Part shown: piece after piece, positions 17,867 to 28,801 of the stretch | Position numbering within the stretch: position 1 is the stretch's first letter | Layout: every line of letters starts with the position of its first letter | Assembly: GCF_003054445.1 (NCBI RefSeq) | Contig: NC_042509.1 | Span: 682,001-746,000, forward strand | Reading direction: 5' to 3' | Length of the DNA: 64,000 nt | Origin: Pichia kudriavzevii | Taxonomy: Eukaryota > Ascomycota > Pichiomycetes > Pichiales > Pichiaceae | Position numbers and translations under genes: made by a program | Notes under the pieces: model-generated | What the model was told of the DNA's origin: nothing | Database searches by the model: none | The model's input: only the letters and a program-made list of their open reading frames with translations

Positions 17867-20680
17867 TTATAAACTAATCTCAAAATTTATTAAGATTGTG
17901 TAAATCTCACGTGGCATTTTGTACTTGATTAAACCTGCAAAGATCATGGAATTCTTTGCAATCTTTTTCAATTCTTCATCTTTGGCACTGTTGTCACTAA
18001 TTGACAACAACTCCCTTAGACTCATCATTTCAACAATTAAGAGATTAGGTACATTCTTCATTAGATTTTCATCTAGTTTCTCAAATTCAGTCAAGTACCT
18101 CCTGATTTCACTTAGACTAATATCTGCTGATATTGGTATTAGTTCTAATGCTTTAATCTCATTTAGCAATTTATTATAGTCTTTACCCTCATTGAAAACC
18201 CGGAAAATCCTATAAATGTCTAAAAGTTTTTCACAATTGAGTCGACTTTGGATTGCAACCTGACTGAGTATTTCTGGGGAAGAATTGTAAATCTTGAGTA
18301 TGTTCTCACTCAATCTGACTATGTTGATATCACCAACGTTATCATCATTCAGCAGGTCTCCCCTATGATTCACCAAATCAATCGAATTGAGGAAATCACC
18401 CAACAATTTGTTAATGATTTTTAAAACAATATCGTATTCCTCACTTAACTGATAAAGCAAAATACAGTCAAACAATCTGCCTTCTTCATTGGCTATTTGT
18501 GCTGCCTTTTCCGTTATATTATATAGATAGGATTTTTCATCCTTCAACCCTAACAATGATTTGCGTTCCTCGATTACACCTGGAATACGCACGCCATCAC
18601 TAGTAATTTTACCCAACAATAAAATATACTCTCTTGTCTCTAGCACGAGTTCACGAATTGAATCTTGGCATATCTGAAGTTGATCCTCATTGATTGAAAG
18701 TAAGAATAGATACTCACTCGCAACTCTTGGGTCACTGAACTTAAATTTTTTGACATAGTTTCCAATCATTCTACCAAAATTGATAGATTTGAAACCATAC
18801 GAATTGATATTCAATAACGAGGTTTTACTCACATCACTAATCCTGATCAAACCATAATAGTTCAATACGACTGCGAGGTGAATCGCATCTATTTCATTAA
18901 TTTGCATCCAATATTTTATTGCATCTTCAAACAATCCAACCAATAACAGTGTCTGCAAATACATTGGATTCTTACTTGATATATTGAAAGATTCACTACC
19001 AAATTCAACAACAGTTTTCTGTAAATCTACTAGCCTATAGTTATCGTTCATTATATCATCCTCTTCATGCTCCTTGATTAGCGTTAGATGTAACCATAAC
19101 CAATCTTCGATACTCAATTGAATATTATCCAGATTCTTCTTAGCAGTATCGCACTTACCAATTATTTTGTATACGGCATATCTAAATGGATCTATATCTT
19201 GGTTAGAATTCTTGAAGTATTGGTTAAATTCATTTTGTAATCTGCCCTGTAGCTCTTCACTAAGTTTCTTATCCTTAGATTCACAGTATGACTTAAGGTA
19301 ATATGGAAATGATTTTTCAAGTTTTTGAAATGAGTCCTCATATTTAGAGATCAAAATGATTGCTTCATTGTAACACCCACTTCTTAATAAATAGAATAAT
19401 ATTGCCCACAAAGGTAATCCATTTATAAATGTCATGTTTGGGATCTTCCATTGCTTCTGCTTGTTCCGCATGGTTAGCTCAATATAATTAATAACCCTAT
19501 CAACGTTCGGAATAAGGAATTTATCCTCATTCTTAGCTGATATTTCATTAAGATTCGTTGACTTATTCATTATATACAACTCATTAATGTAATCCCTGAA
19601 CTGGGTCTCTAAATACTCTCTGCTTTTTAAAACTATCCGCTCTCTAAGTTTGATTGATTCTATATCCGTTAACTTTGAATTAGTTGCTTTTCTGAATCTA
19701 CTTGGTCTATCATTGTCATCAACTTGGTCACCTTCATCATTACTGTCCTCCGGAGCTTCACAAAATTCTCTTAGGATGACGTAAGCCTCATGTAGCTGGT
19801 CAGACTTATTACCATTGATTTCTGATTTGTAAATAGACGAAATAACAGTAGCTAGCTTGTACCATGAATTAGACTGTCTGGCCTCATTGAGTTCATAAAT
19901 AACTTCTGCAAATATTTCGAATTTTTTTCTTAATGAATAAGACACATTTGGATTAATTGCCGATTCAGAAGTTGTGTTACTAATGTCATCAAAGTTGAAA
20001 ATAGAGGAAATTAAGCTCTTGGAATGCTTAACCCCCCAAGTTAATTGTCTCTCTAGCAACTCCTTTTGAGAATATTTCTTGATCTTTTTCTCTGGTGAAC
20101 TAGTTGTTATAGCACCTGATGGTTCACGCTTAATAACAGTGTGTAGTTTCTCGTATAGCTCCTTCTTTTTATGCTTCCAATCTAGATCGATATTATTATT
20201 GACAAAATTGTCGAAATCTTTAGCTGCAGCTGTTAATGAATTCTCAATTGTAGATATGACATCTTCGTCCTTTTGTCTATTCATATAATTAACTAAGTTA
20301 CTGGGCTTTAGCAAGTCGTCTTTATCAGAATATTTAGACTTCTTGTGCAAAGATTTATTATATTCGTTCGATTTTATCAAAGAGTCAAGTGAATTTAAAT
20401 CATCTTCGATATCTTCGATGGTGATTCCTTTGCCAATCAATAGATAATGAGCTTTTGTAAATAGGTTTGTTTCTGTGTTTGGTTTGTTATAGTGTCTCAA
20501 ATTGTAGGCTCTTTTTTGAATCTCGTTCAAACTTAAGTGCAACGTTTCAATATCGTCTAAACGTTTCGGTAGGTTTCTTGACGTTTGAACAAGATCATTC
20601 AATTTGGAACTCTTTTTTTTCTCAGTACTAGTTGTTCCATCGCCCTTGTTTCCAGCAGATAATGGTACTAATGAGGCCAT
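17867..20680 (-). CDS. NIC96: Nucleoporin Nic96 (linker/inner-ring nucleoporin)
   Basis: The 937-residue protein begins with a short polar segment and a coiled-coil region (about 25-75: KLNDLVQTSRNLPKRLDDIETLHLSLNEIQKR), then AHYLLIGKGITIEDIEDDL, as in Nic96. The rest is the long all-helical Nic96 domain (Nup93 in animals), ending in MPREIYTILINFEISL. Nic96 anchors the Nsp1-Nup49-Nup57 trimer to the inner ring of the nuclear pore through its N-terminal helix. It is about 100 residues longer than the S. cerevisiae protein (839), mainly from a charged insertion in the first third. NUP49, a direct partner, lies 15 kb away in the same window. Confidence 0.95.
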   Translation of the reverse strand: MASLVPLSAGNKGDGTTSTEKKKSSKLNDLVQTSRNLPKRLDDIETLHLSLNEIQKRAYNLRHYNKPNTETNLFTKAHYLLIGKGITIEDIEDDLNSLDSLIKSNEYNKSLHKKSKYSDKDDLLKPSNLVNYMNRQKDEDVISTIENSLTAAAKDFDNFVNNNIDLDWKHKKKELYEKLHTVIKREPSGAITTSSPEKKIKKYSQKELLERQLTWGVKHSKSLISSIFNFDDISNTTSESAINPNVSYSLRKKFEIFAEVIYELNEARQSNSWYKLATVISSIYKSEINGNKSDQLHEAYVILREFCEAPEDSNDEGDQVDDNDRPSRFRKATNSKLTDIESIKLRERIVLKSREYLETQFRDYINELYIMNKSTNLNEISAKNEDKFLIPNVDRVINYIELTMRNKQKQWKIPNMTFINGLPLWAILFYLLRSGCYNEAIILISKYEDSFQKLEKSFPYYLKSYCESKDKKLSEELQGRLQNEFNQYFKNSNQDIDPFRYAVYKIIGKCDTAKKNLDNIQLSIEDWLWLHLTLIKEHEEDDIMNDNYRLVDLQKTVVEFGSESFNISSKNPMYLQTLLLVGLFEDAIKYWMQINEIDAIHLAVVLNYYGLIRISDVSKTSLLNINSYGFKSINFGRMIGNYVKKFKFSDPRVASEYLFLLSINEDQLQICQDSIRELVLETREYILLLGKITSDGVRIPGVIEERKSLLGLKDEKSYLYNITEKAAQIANEEGRLFDCILLYQLSEEYDIVLKIINKLLGDFLNSIDLVNHRGDLLNDDNVGDINIVRLSENILKIYNSSPEILSQVAIQSRLNCEKLLDIYRIFRVFNEGKDYNKLLNEIKALELIPISADISLSEIRRYLTEFEKLDENLMKNVPNLLIVEMMSLRELLSISDNSAKDEELKKIAKNSMIFAGLIKYKMPREIYTILINFEISL

Positions 20681-20894
20681 TGCTGATGCCAGATTAACTT
20701 TTACTTGATTGCCCCTATTATAACCGTTGCCTTTCGTGAGGTGTTGTTTTGAATTTAAATTTGAGCTTCACTACATCGGAACAAAAAAAAAAAAATGTAA
20801 ATTACAAACCCTCGTGTAAACCGGGTAACTGATTCAAAACTATATACAAGAAAGGCATTTATACATTTGTGCAGATCTCTGCATATACTCTGTT

Positions 20895-22772
20895 CTAAAG
20901 TTGGAGTCTCCTCCAATACTGATTTTTGTACTTGGTATGGTTCATGAATCTATCTTGCGGAGGGACGGCATCACCTGATGGGCATACCATAGAAAAAGCA
21001 TCCTCATCTTTCAATTTGGTATCAACCGGGAACAACTCACTGAAATGTAGTTTTTCCGTATCGAAAATGCTTCTAAGAACAGGTTTGCCTCTCTTGACAA
21101 CATTTTCCTTCTTCAATGTGTTTCCAGTCTCATCTTTGTAGTCATGCACCTTGTATATGAATTGGAAAATAGATTCACGTATAATTACACGAACACCTTT
21201 AGGGACCCAGATTTGAAATAAGGATTTTGTATTTTTCGGAGAACTGGTTGGTGCAATTGTTATGAAACCTAAGTCCTGTATTACAATATCAATCTTACCG
21301 TAAAAAGGTGGGATAACATACCTATCCATATCTTCCATCGCCTCCGGCGTAGTAGCATAGAATTCTTTAAATTCTTTTGGTCTTTGTACATTTAGTTCCT
21401 TTGCCCTTTCCATACTACTAAACTTGTGTTCTCCATACAATTTCCTTTTGTTTGTAGCAATTAGTCTTTTGAAGACAACACCCTCTGGTGGCTGTAAGTA
21501 GAAAAGTCCTGCATATGAATATAAATTTTTTCCGTCAAAGATTTTTTTGTTTTTAATCTGTAACGAGGTAACAGTTCGACGTTTAGGTTCAGTTAGGTTA
21601 GGATATTCTGTCTTACCCCTAATCGTTTTTTCGGTTAGATGCCCATATATCCCTAAATGTTCTGGAAAAAACCCTGGTGTATCATAAACCGTGACACCAT
21701 TCCTCATTTTAAATTTCTGGAATTCTCTAGTGAATCCAGGAATGTGGTAAGTACTGGGAGAAAAACCCCCGATGGTTTCAACTTTACTTTTGCGCATACT
21801 GGCAGTTGGCTTCAGGTCCTGTGATATTGAAAGTAATGATTTGAGCAGTCTACTTTTTCCTGCGTTAGCTCGACCCACCATATAAACATCACCCTTAGTA
21901 AATGCGGTATAAAGTTTCTTGTTATTCCAGGCTTTCTGTGATGATACAAGAAATACCTTTGAAGGATCCGCATCCATATATTCACTCAAAGTGTCCTTCA
22001 CATATTGTTCACCAGTCCTGTCTGCTTGCACCTTCTTTTCATAGAAAATATCAGATTTGGTGACCACATAGATTATATCCTTTGGATTTCTACCTTTCAG
22101 GATTTCACGATCACAAGATAATGGGAAGTCTAAAATTGAGACAACATTGACGATAGTTGCATCTTTTGGTATTTTTTCCATAATTTTCTCAATCTTATAC
22201 CCATTTATATCTAATATACCATGGTGTAACAGCTTTGCACATCTCTCACATTCAACCTGATAATTACAAAATTCTCTCATTTGTTTGACTTTTCTATCAA
22301 ATTCAATTTTGGATGCATTTTCAAATTCTAAACCTTCAGTGTCGATTTCCAAAAGATCAATTAACTCGCTTTGGTTTTTAACAGGCAGCCCATAATCTTC
22401 ACTTTTCTTCAATGTTAAATCCAAGTTTTTCTTCTTGAAATATGTATCCTTGCTAGGGTCATGGCTTTGTAACGGGCCTATACCACAATTTTTACAATGT
22501 AACAGCTCTTTCTTTTCAAAGCCTGAAAATATTTTCTGGTACTCTTCATATGCTTCCCTCAAATCGTCTTGTTTTTCTAATAAGTCGGACTGAAGTGTTG
22601 GTATTGCTTTATTATCAAGTCCGTCATATTTAAAATAGTTAAAAGCAGAGTTCTTGAGCTCGGATTCAGTTGACGTCACTTTTGTTGAATTAAGTCGTAA
22701 GCATGAAGCAAAATATCTAGAAAGACTGGATCTAACTATAAAACTGGTGGAAATACAAGTTTTGGATATCAT
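20895..22772 (-). CDS. GEP3: Gep3, mitochondrial circularly permuted GTPase
   Basis: The 625-residue protein has an N-terminal Ser/Arg-rich presequence without acidic residues in the first 35 or so, then paired cysteines (CKNCG and CERC) like the zinc-finger part of YqeH-type GTPases. The GTPase motifs come in permuted order: VTKSD (G4), then VSS (G5), GRANAGKS (G1) and DTPG (G3). This is the layout of Gep3 (YOR205C), a mitochondrial protein tied to prohibitin function and small-subunit ribosome assembly. The gene next downstream on the same strand is PDR12. NOC2 and RET1, which neighbour GEP3 in S. cerevisiae, lie 18-25 kb away here. Confidence 0.92.
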   Translation of the reverse strand: MISKTCISTSFIVRSSLSRYFASCLRLNSTKVTSTESELKNSAFNYFKYDGLDNKAIPTLQSDLLEKQDDLREAYEEYQKIFSGFEKKELLHCKNCGIGPLQSHDPSKDTYFKKKNLDLTLKKSEDYGLPVKNQSELIDLLEIDTEGLEFENASKIEFDRKVKQMREFCNYQVECERCAKLLHHGILDINGYKIEKIMEKIPKDATIVNVVSILDFPLSCDREILKGRNPKDIIYVVTKSDIFYEKKVQADRTGEQYVKDTLSEYMDADPSKVFLVSSQKAWNNKKLYTAFTKGDVYMVGRANAGKSRLLKSLLSISQDLKPTASMRKSKVETIGGFSPSTYHIPGFTREFQKFKMRNGVTVYDTPGFFPEHLGIYGHLTEKTIRGKTEYPNLTEPKRRTVTSLQIKNKKIFDGKNLYSYAGLFYLQPPEGVVFKRLIATNKRKLYGEHKFSSMERAKELNVQRPKEFKEFYATTPEAMEDMDRYVIPPFYGKIDIVIQDLGFITIAPTSSPKNTKSLFQIWVPKGVRVIIRESIFQFIYKVHDYKDETGNTLKKENVVKRGKPVLRSIFDTEKLHFSELFPVDTKLKDEDAFSMVCPSGDAVPPQDRFMNHTKYKNQYWRRLQL

Positions 22773-23106
22773 CCTTGGCTATGTGTAAATTTAAAGAAGT
22801 ATTCAGAATACTACAGGCGAAAATTTTCAGATGCACGTTTATAACTGCTTAAAATTTTCCCGATAAAAAGGCCAAAAAGGGAATTCGCTTAATTTAACAG
22901 ACGATTGCGAAGCAAATTGCTCCATGCGCTCTAACTAAATCAAAAAGATTATTACAAAATCAAATGCATATATAAAATCAAAATAAAAGGTAAAATAATA
23001 GATTATGTTTTCTTTATTAAAAAAAAAGGAAATGTTAATGACTGGAGTTCTTTTCCAATTAATGAGATGTGGTTTAATTTTAGTGGTATTAAAAATTATA
23101 TTTTTT

Positions 23107-26100
23107 TTATTTTTTCTTTGCAACTAAAACCTTATTGTCACCGGCTTGAGGTGCAAAAATAGTGGTATCCTTTTCATGTCTGTCGACTCTTGCCTTTTCA
23201 AACCATTTCTTGACATTGAATAATTCTGAAATAGAGAAGTTTCGGACTCTCAAGATGTAGTAACCAGCACACATTGCAAAGAAATTGAAAATGATGTAGA
23301 TCCATGCAATACCAAAATTTCTCCAATGTTGGTTCCATTTGATACCATATTGTAAAACAACTTGTTCTTGTTTAGTGTATGGACAGTACTTACACTGGGT
23401 ATCTTCAGTTGGGTTTGCGATATAACCACCGTTGTGTTCAACGTAAGCAGAAAGGAAATCACCACAAGTTTGATTTTCAGGTGGATCCATGATATTGTAT
23501 TCGTCAAATGCACATATAAGTTCTCTGTCGTGAAGGATAGTACCAACGAAAGCTTGGACAAAATATGTGAATGGGGAAGCAACGTACATGAAAGACCAGA
23601 ACTTTGGAGACCATCTCTTTGGATTCAAGATACCACAGAATAACAACATGGAAGCAAATAAATTGGAGTTAATCATAGATGCTGATGGAACATCTGGGGA
23701 GAAGTACAAGATGGCCAAACCATAGGAAATGAAATAGATTGGGAAAATCAAAACGTAAATGAAGAAGAAGAAACCTGCCTTATCTGCATTACCAGAATAT
23801 TGTGCTGGCCAATAGTAACAAATGTAACAAACAAATTGACAAAGAACAGACCAAAAGATTTCAATAAAGGTATGAGAAATTAGCAAACATGACCAGTGGA
23901 ATGTATTCGACAAACTTTCTCTAACTTCAAATAATTCTCTTGAATCAATAGCATAAACATGGGATTGGTTAATCATAGCTAAGGAAATCAACAATAACAT
24001 GAAAACAGAACTGAACGCACCTTGCGCACCAGCAACAGTATGATCAAATCCAACATAAGACAATCCAACGAATAAAGCACAACAAACACATTCTAAGAAT
24101 TTAGCCCTGATATAAACTGGGGATCTCCAGAATTGCAAGTAAGTTCTCTTCAAGACAAACCAGAATTGTTGGTCATAAGTGGTTGCATATTTTGCAGTTA
24201 AATCACCAACTTGGTTGTTTACAGGTCTACTTGGCAACTCACGATGTAATTGTTCGATTTCAGCAGTAACCTTTTCACATTCTGGGGAATTGTTCCATAA
24301 TTCGGACCAGTCTTGTGCCGCAGATGCAGTTGCACCGGCACCAATACAATTCAAAATATATTCTGCAGGGTTTTCTGAAACACCACATTTAACACCAGAA
24401 TGTTTCTCAAAATAGTCCAACATAATAGAAGAGTTTGGTCCAATGTCACCAAAATAAACAGTTTTACCACCCTTCTTCAATAACAACAATCTATCAAAAA
24501 CTTCAAACAAAGTAGCAGAAGGTTGATGAATGGTACATAAGATAGCTTGACCTGAATCTGCTAAAGCTCTCATAAATTGCACAATAGACCAGGAAGATTC
24601 TGAATCTAAACCAGAAGTTGGTTCATCCAAGAATAACAACAATGATGGTTTAGCAACTAATTCAGTAGCAATAGATAACTTCTTTCTCTGTTCGACGTTC
24701 AAACCCCTACCAATTTTACCAACCATTGCTTCTGCATATTTATCCATACCCAAACAGTTGATAATCTTTTCGACATAATCGTACTTCTCAGATTGTGGGA
24801 CGTCCTTTGGTTGTCTCAAATCAGCTGCGAATTTCAATGATTCTCTGACAGAGAATTCAGCCATATGTAAATCTTGTTGTTGGACATAACCAGTTCTTCT
24901 CTTGAAGGAAGAATCTAGTGGTCTACCGTTGACTAACATATCACCGGTAATTGTACCAAAGTTGATTCTTTGAGCCAAAACATTCAACAAGGTGGTTTTA
25001 CCTGCACCAGATTCTCCCATTAATGCTGTCATAGTACCCGGTTTGACGTAACCTTGAACTGAACACAACAATTGTCTTGTTGCACCTTCGTAAGGAATAA
25101 TATAGTCCAAGTTTTTCCAAGAGAAAATATCTGCTTCTGCAATAATCTTGTCTAGATCTGCGTTAGGACCATTTAATGCAAGCATCATCTCTTCTCTAGT
25201 TGCGACCTTACCATCCCATTCCTCACCACCGGAGGTGTCTGGCATATGACCTCTCTTGAACAAAAGCATATCACCACCACCCTCAACGTTCTTAACAAAT
25301 TCAGCCATGAAAACGTTCAAGCCAATGAAACCAACGGTCCAACAAAGATTGACACCCCAGTATTTCCAAACATTGTGCCATCTAAAATCAAAGTGTCTTA
25401 AGATATATGCATCACCAGAAACAAAATCTTGGCCCGCAATTGCACCAGGTAAATCACAAATTTGATGGGCTAGTGATAGATTTTCATAACCCGGACCAGA
25501 TGGAACAAATTTAGAACATTCTAAAGTCTTACCGTGGAATTCATTACCAACCAAAGAGTTGTAGCAATAGAACATCGGGTTCAAATAGTGAATCCATTTA
25601 ATCCAATGATGCATCTTTGGTAATGGCAACATGAATCCAGAGTAAACACACAACATCAAAACCCATAAACCACCAATAGCATGTGCGGTAGTACCATCTT
25701 TTGTCAAAGTAGCAACAAGCTTGAAGATGAAAGACATACATTGTTGAATAGTTAATAAGAACAAGAAGAACATAAAGAAAGCACCTGCTTCATGCTTCAT
25801 ATTTGGCATCCAATAAGCTGTCAAAGATAAAATAATAACTGCAATCGCCTTTGTTGGCAATTCAGTAATCATCTCTTGTAAAGCTTCTGCGGATAAATGG
25901 TACATGGAATAGGACTTTTGCTTGACAAGGATTCTTCTATTTGCAAAGGAGTTAGCAATTTCAGCCAAGGAAGTCAACGCACAGAATAACAAACAATAGA
26001 ATAACATTGCACCACGAGAGTAAGCACCAACAGTGGATCTAGGAATATGGTAGTACATGGAACCAACAACAAAACCTTTAGTAACGAAGGAAGATAAATA

Positions 26101-27692
26101 GACCAATGTATAAGTGATATCACCCTTTGTTCTTTGGAAACCTCTAATAACTAAATACTTTAACTGTTGGAAATAATTGATAACAAAAATAGACTTATCT
26201 CTTTGACCACTTTGTTTTCTTTGGGAGGTTGCAAGAGCTAACCTAGCTCTAGTTTCCTCAGCATTGTGGTTAGAAACGAAGTTCTCATACTGAGCTAACA
26301 ACTTAGCGTATTCTGGAGAATTTTGCCAATACTCTTCAAAGTCTTCTGCACTATCTGGAACTTTATCTTCATAGCCTGGCTTGATCTGCCTCGAAGAAGG
26401 AGATGTAACAGCAGTTAAGAATTCAGGAGCAGTCATTCTATTTGGCTTTTGGTAACCCATTTTCTCAAAGTATGCAACACCGTCCTTTGCTGGACCCCAA
26501 TAGATCTGTTTACCCTTGTAGATAACAGTAACCTTATCGAACAACTCGTAAATGTTTTGACCTGCTTGGTAAATAGCAACCAAAGCACCACATCTCAACA
26601 TATTAGTAGCAGTTCTTAAACATTGTGTGAATTCCAATGCGGTAGAAGCATCCAAACCTCTTGTTGCATTATCGAAACAGTAAAAGGATGCATTCATAGA
26701 TAATGCCTCGACAATGGAGACTCTCTTTCTTTCACCACCAGAGACACCTCTAACAAAATCATTACCGACTCTGGTAGAATATGTATGGGTCAAACCAAAG
26801 ACAGTACACCATAACTTCAACATATTGTCGACATATTCTTCTCTCTTCATATTGTCGACTCTCTTCTTTGGAGTTTTCGTTCTAAGAGCGAACTGGATTG
26901 TTTCCTTGACTGTGATATATGGGAAGTGGAAATCCAATTCAGGGTTGTAAATAATGTAACCTGTAAAATAAGGGAGGAAAGATTTCATGTTAGTAAGCTG
27001 TTTATCAATTCAGATAGGAGAAGAAAAGGGGAAAAGAATAATTTGTTCATATAATCACACATACCTTTGTATTTTTGCATCATTTCTTCTTGGTCCAAAC
27101 CATCGTAAGAGAAAGTACCTTCGACATGGGTGAAGTTTTCAATTTCACCAGCACAGGCCTTCAAAAGGGAGGAACAACCAGCACCGGGTTTACCGAGTGC
27201 CAAGACCAATTCACCGGGTTCAATAGTACCCATGAAGTTTCTAATAATTTGTCTTTGAGGGGACGAGTCCTTTTTGAAAAACTTGGATGGCCATTTGAAG
27301 GCATCCCTACACATTTCTGGAACAGAAGGACCATAAGCAGCGGATGCATCGATACCCCAACAAGTCAAATCCTTGAAGGCAATACCAGAATGAGCAGATT
27401 CAATACCTTGTTCATATGCTCTTTCATGCAAATATTTCAACAAGAGCTTTAAGTCAAAATCCTCAGGATTGATCTCAAAGTGGTCCAAATCTGCCTTTGT
27501 CTTGGTAGATAACACTCTTGCAAGGGAAGCAACCTTAGAGATACCTTCAGGAGTAGACAAGATTCTGGATAAATGTTGGGAGAGTCTCTCCTCATTATCC
27601 TGTGCTTCAAGATCCTCATTTGGATTAAACTGCTTGATATCGTTAGTAACAGAATCAACACTGTCACTACCAATACTGTGTGTATCACTCAT
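23107..27692 (-). CDS. PDR12: Pdr12-type plasma-membrane ABC transporter (weak-acid exporter), one intron
   Basis: Two exons (27692-27065 and 26960-23107) join in frame as KYKG|YIIYNPE to give 1493 residues; S. cerevisiae Pdr12 has 1511. The order is NBD1-TMD1-NBD2-TMD2, as in all PDR pumps. NBD1 has the degenerate Walker A of the family (GKPGAGCSSLL, Cys for Lys) and VSGGERKRVSI; NBD2 has GESGAGKTTLL and a degenerate signature LNVEQRKKLSI with LLLFLDEPTSGLD. The C-terminal half (SPVYIRAK, LSYVGFDH, INQSHVYAIDSREL, ending in RHEKDTTIF) fits Pdr12 rather than Snq2. Pdr12 expels sorbate, benzoate and other carboxylates and in S. cerevisiae is induced through War1. The intron is unusual for this gene. 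Confidence 0.93.
26961..27064 (-). other. Spliceosomal intron of PDR12, 104 bases
   Basis: The donor is GTATGT at 27064, the branch point a perfect TACTAAC just upstream of a T/C-rich stretch, and the acceptor TTTTACAG ends at 26961. Removing it joins the Gly codon split as G|GT and restores one continuous PDR reading frame. Read through, the frame ends at a stop right after the branch point. Confidence 0.95.
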
Positions 27693-28801
27693 ATTTGGTA
27701 TTTGTTGTTCAGCAAGATTCCGTTAACAAAAACTCTGAAAAGAAAAAAAAAAAGAAAGAAACAACAAGGCGTACGGTTAAAGTTTTACTTGAGATGAAAA
27801 CATTGGAGGGGGGGGGGGGCACCTTTGATTTTATACAAGTGTGAACATACTACATCTTCTACTGTTTCTGACTTGTGCTTCTGCTACTAACCGGATAGCG
27901 AGGTATTTTTCAAAAGTATCAACAAACGGAAATAGAAACTGCTCAGCCGTGCACTTTTTTTTTATTTTGATTTTTTTTTTTCACCAACGCGGCTTCACCG
28001 TTGCAGTCCACTTCCCACCTTACTGTGTAGGTCCCCAATCAATCCCGCGGGACATTCTGATCATACCCTAGTTGAATGCCCCCCCTTTCTAACCCTTCTA
28101 GACCTCCTTCCCTATTGTTGTGTTGTGCATTGCCACCTCATTGTAGAACATACAAAGTAGACATTGTAGAGAACATACATAGACAACCAACCAATACACG
28201 CGGAACCAAATATTGAAAAACGGGAACTTCTAGTACATGGAATACACCAAGGCTACAAGAGATGAAATGCAGTGGCGCTGCAACAAGGGGCGCCCTTAGT
28301 ATCACAAAAGGGGAAACCACGCCCCGCATGCCCGCTTTTATCGCGGGAAATGCCCAAAGAGGCAATTTGCAGGTGTCTGATAATGATGAAAGCCGCGAGA
28401 TTTTATAATTTCTGCTTTTTAATATCGCAGCATGTTTTTTTTCTTCTTTTTCAGGAAAAAAACACGTCTTGCAGCGCGGGTTTCCGATTTGGGAAGGCGA
28501 TTTGTAGTGATTTATTGAAATGACAAGGAATGTAGAAGGAGGAAAGGAGAAGGAGCAGGCGAGACAGTCAATAAGAACGAGACAAATACACAGTTTACAA
28601 GTTGATATTAATTTGTCGTTTATCCGGATATATGTTCTTTTGTAGGTGTTTGGAAACCAAGGCACCGTTGCAAATGGTATGTAAGACCTAACAGAGAGGC
28701 CCTTGGAATAAGTCCTATCGGAGTGCAGACGTTGTCATATCTCCTGCATGGACCACTTGTGGCTTGGTCCGTATGGTCTCTGATACGTTTGGCAGTAAAC
28801 T
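27693..28801. promoter_or_regulatory. Long promoter region of PDR12 and 3' flank of VPH2
   Basis: About 1.1 kb without a credible gene. Next to PDR12 it has a run of 12 G (27808-27819) and T-rich tracts. Further up are the palindrome TCCCGCGGGA (28043-28052), an inverted CGG/CCG pair with 5-base spacing (27990-28000) and the inverted repeat CCCGC/GCGGG (28331-28335 and 28343-28347). CCG/CGG triplets are half-sites of Zn2Cys6 factors; S. cerevisiae PDR12 and its relatives are controlled by such factors (War1, Pdr1/3). I found no exact CCG-N23-CGG element. A 175-codon frame on the minus strand (28138-28665) shows no domain. Confidence 0.5.

Noticed and set aside
28138-28665. A 175-codon minus-strand frame in the PDR12-VPH2 gap
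   Set aside because: No recognisable domain, Cys/Ser/Phe-rich as expected from pyrimidine-rich promoter DNA, and no sensible gene partner.
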